The notes beneath the pieces were generated by a model. The model saw only the letters and a list, made by a program, of their open reading frames with translations. It searched no databases and was not told the DNA's origin. Below are positions 63,848 to 64,000 of a stretch of 64,000 nucleotides of DNA, piece after piece. Position 1 is the first letter of the stretch; each line of letters opens with the position of its first letter. The translations under genes and the position numbers were made by a program. Source of the stretch: Paenibacillus borealis (GTDB lineage Bacteria > Bacillota > Bacilli > Paenibacillales > Paenibacillaceae); NCBI RefSeq assembly GCF_000758665.1, contig NZ_CP009285.1, forward strand, positions 4,092,001 to 4,156,000, given 5' to 3'.

Positions 63848-63856
63848 ATCACAAAT

Positions 63857-63900
63857 AAAGCGGCATTCCACCATTTGATACTGGGGAAATGCCGCTTTTT
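63857..63900. terminator. Bidirectional terminator after the Crp/Fnr gene
   Basis: AAAGCGGCATT-C, a 20-base middle, G-AAATGCCGCTTT then TT; convergent with the partial gene at the window edge. Confidence 0.87.
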
Positions 63901-63913
63901 AAGCATGAAATAG

Positions 63914-64000
63914 TTAGGATGTAGTTTGCTGCAACAATTGTCCATCCCCAAACGCTTTGTCCAGTAACATGATCTCCGCTCTTCTGCTGACAGCCTGATT
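63914..64000 (-). CDS. C-terminal end of an unidentified protein
   Basis: 28 codons run in from the right edge on the minus strand, ending at TAA 63914-63916. The visible part contains AVSRRAEIMLLDKAFG, which loosely resembles the end of an S-layer homology repeat. Too short to assign. Confidence 0.45.
   Translation of the reverse strand, partial: NQAVSRRAEIMLLDKAFGDGQLLQQTTS

Overview
The window looks like chromosome of a Paenibacillus-type Firmicute. The evidence is a YesM/YesN two-component pair beside a sugar-binding lipoprotein and a GH2 glycosidase, bacillithiol-type deacetylases (BshB2 with YojF), lutABC, strong AGGAGG-type ribosome sites with frequent TTG/GTG starts, and moderate GC. 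The species is inferred, not proven. There are no rRNA or tRNA genes, no prophage and no CRISPR array.

Layout. 1-7.4 kb: carbohydrate uptake and breakdown (solute-binding protein, YesM kinase, YesN regulator, GH2 enzyme). 7.4-11.4 kb: two regulator/oxidoreductase clusters (TetR with isochorismatase-fold protein and SDR; LysR with SDR). 11.5-14.1 kb: an OmpR/HisKA two-component system with four phased direct repeats in its promoter, followed by an Asp23 protein. 14.1-17.2 kb: RpiR regulator divergent from two Gfo/Idh/MocA oxidoreductases. 17.3-19.7 kb: a truncated HD gene, then an IS110-family element inserted inside a phased palindrome array. 19.8-33.4 kb: accessory genes (stalk-domain protein, ALDH, TetR, YojF-BshB2, a gutted HAD gene, acetyltransferase, serine hydrolase, two MFS exporters each with a regulator, a second BshB2). 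33.4-37.8 kb: lutABC divergent from aldA, with a cre box on the aldA promoter, forming a lactaldehyde-lactate-pyruvate route. 38.3-41 kb: Mn/Zn ABC importer behind two palindromic operators. 41.2-47.7 kb: a Fur-box-controlled six-gene iron operon (FTR1, P19-like lipoprotein, DUF2318 membrane protein, two FtsX-type permeases, ATPase), a Gram-positive counterpart of the Campylobacter P19 locus. 47.9-55.7 kb: mixed oxidoreductases and regulators. 55.8-60.2 kb: a short UvrA-like ATPase, then AT-richer accessory genes including a small tyrosine-phosphatase gene that appears to start with ATT. 60.4-63.8 kb: flavodiiron protein, NorW-like reductase, rubredoxin and a Crp/Fnr regulator, an O2/NO detoxification set with a Fur-like box in front.

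The most unusual signal is non-coding. Three intergenic arrays (about 17.91-18.04 kb continued at 19.64-19.71 kb, 48.66-48.84 kb, 58.38-58.57 kb) each carry four copies of a 15-bp palindrome YTGTA-N5-TRCAR. The centres are spaced 51-52 bp (once 62 bp), that is whole numbers of DNA helical turns. The IS110 element sits in one palindrome of the first array, and its 5' non-coding region carries segments matching that palindrome, as expected of target guides in an IS110 bridge RNA.
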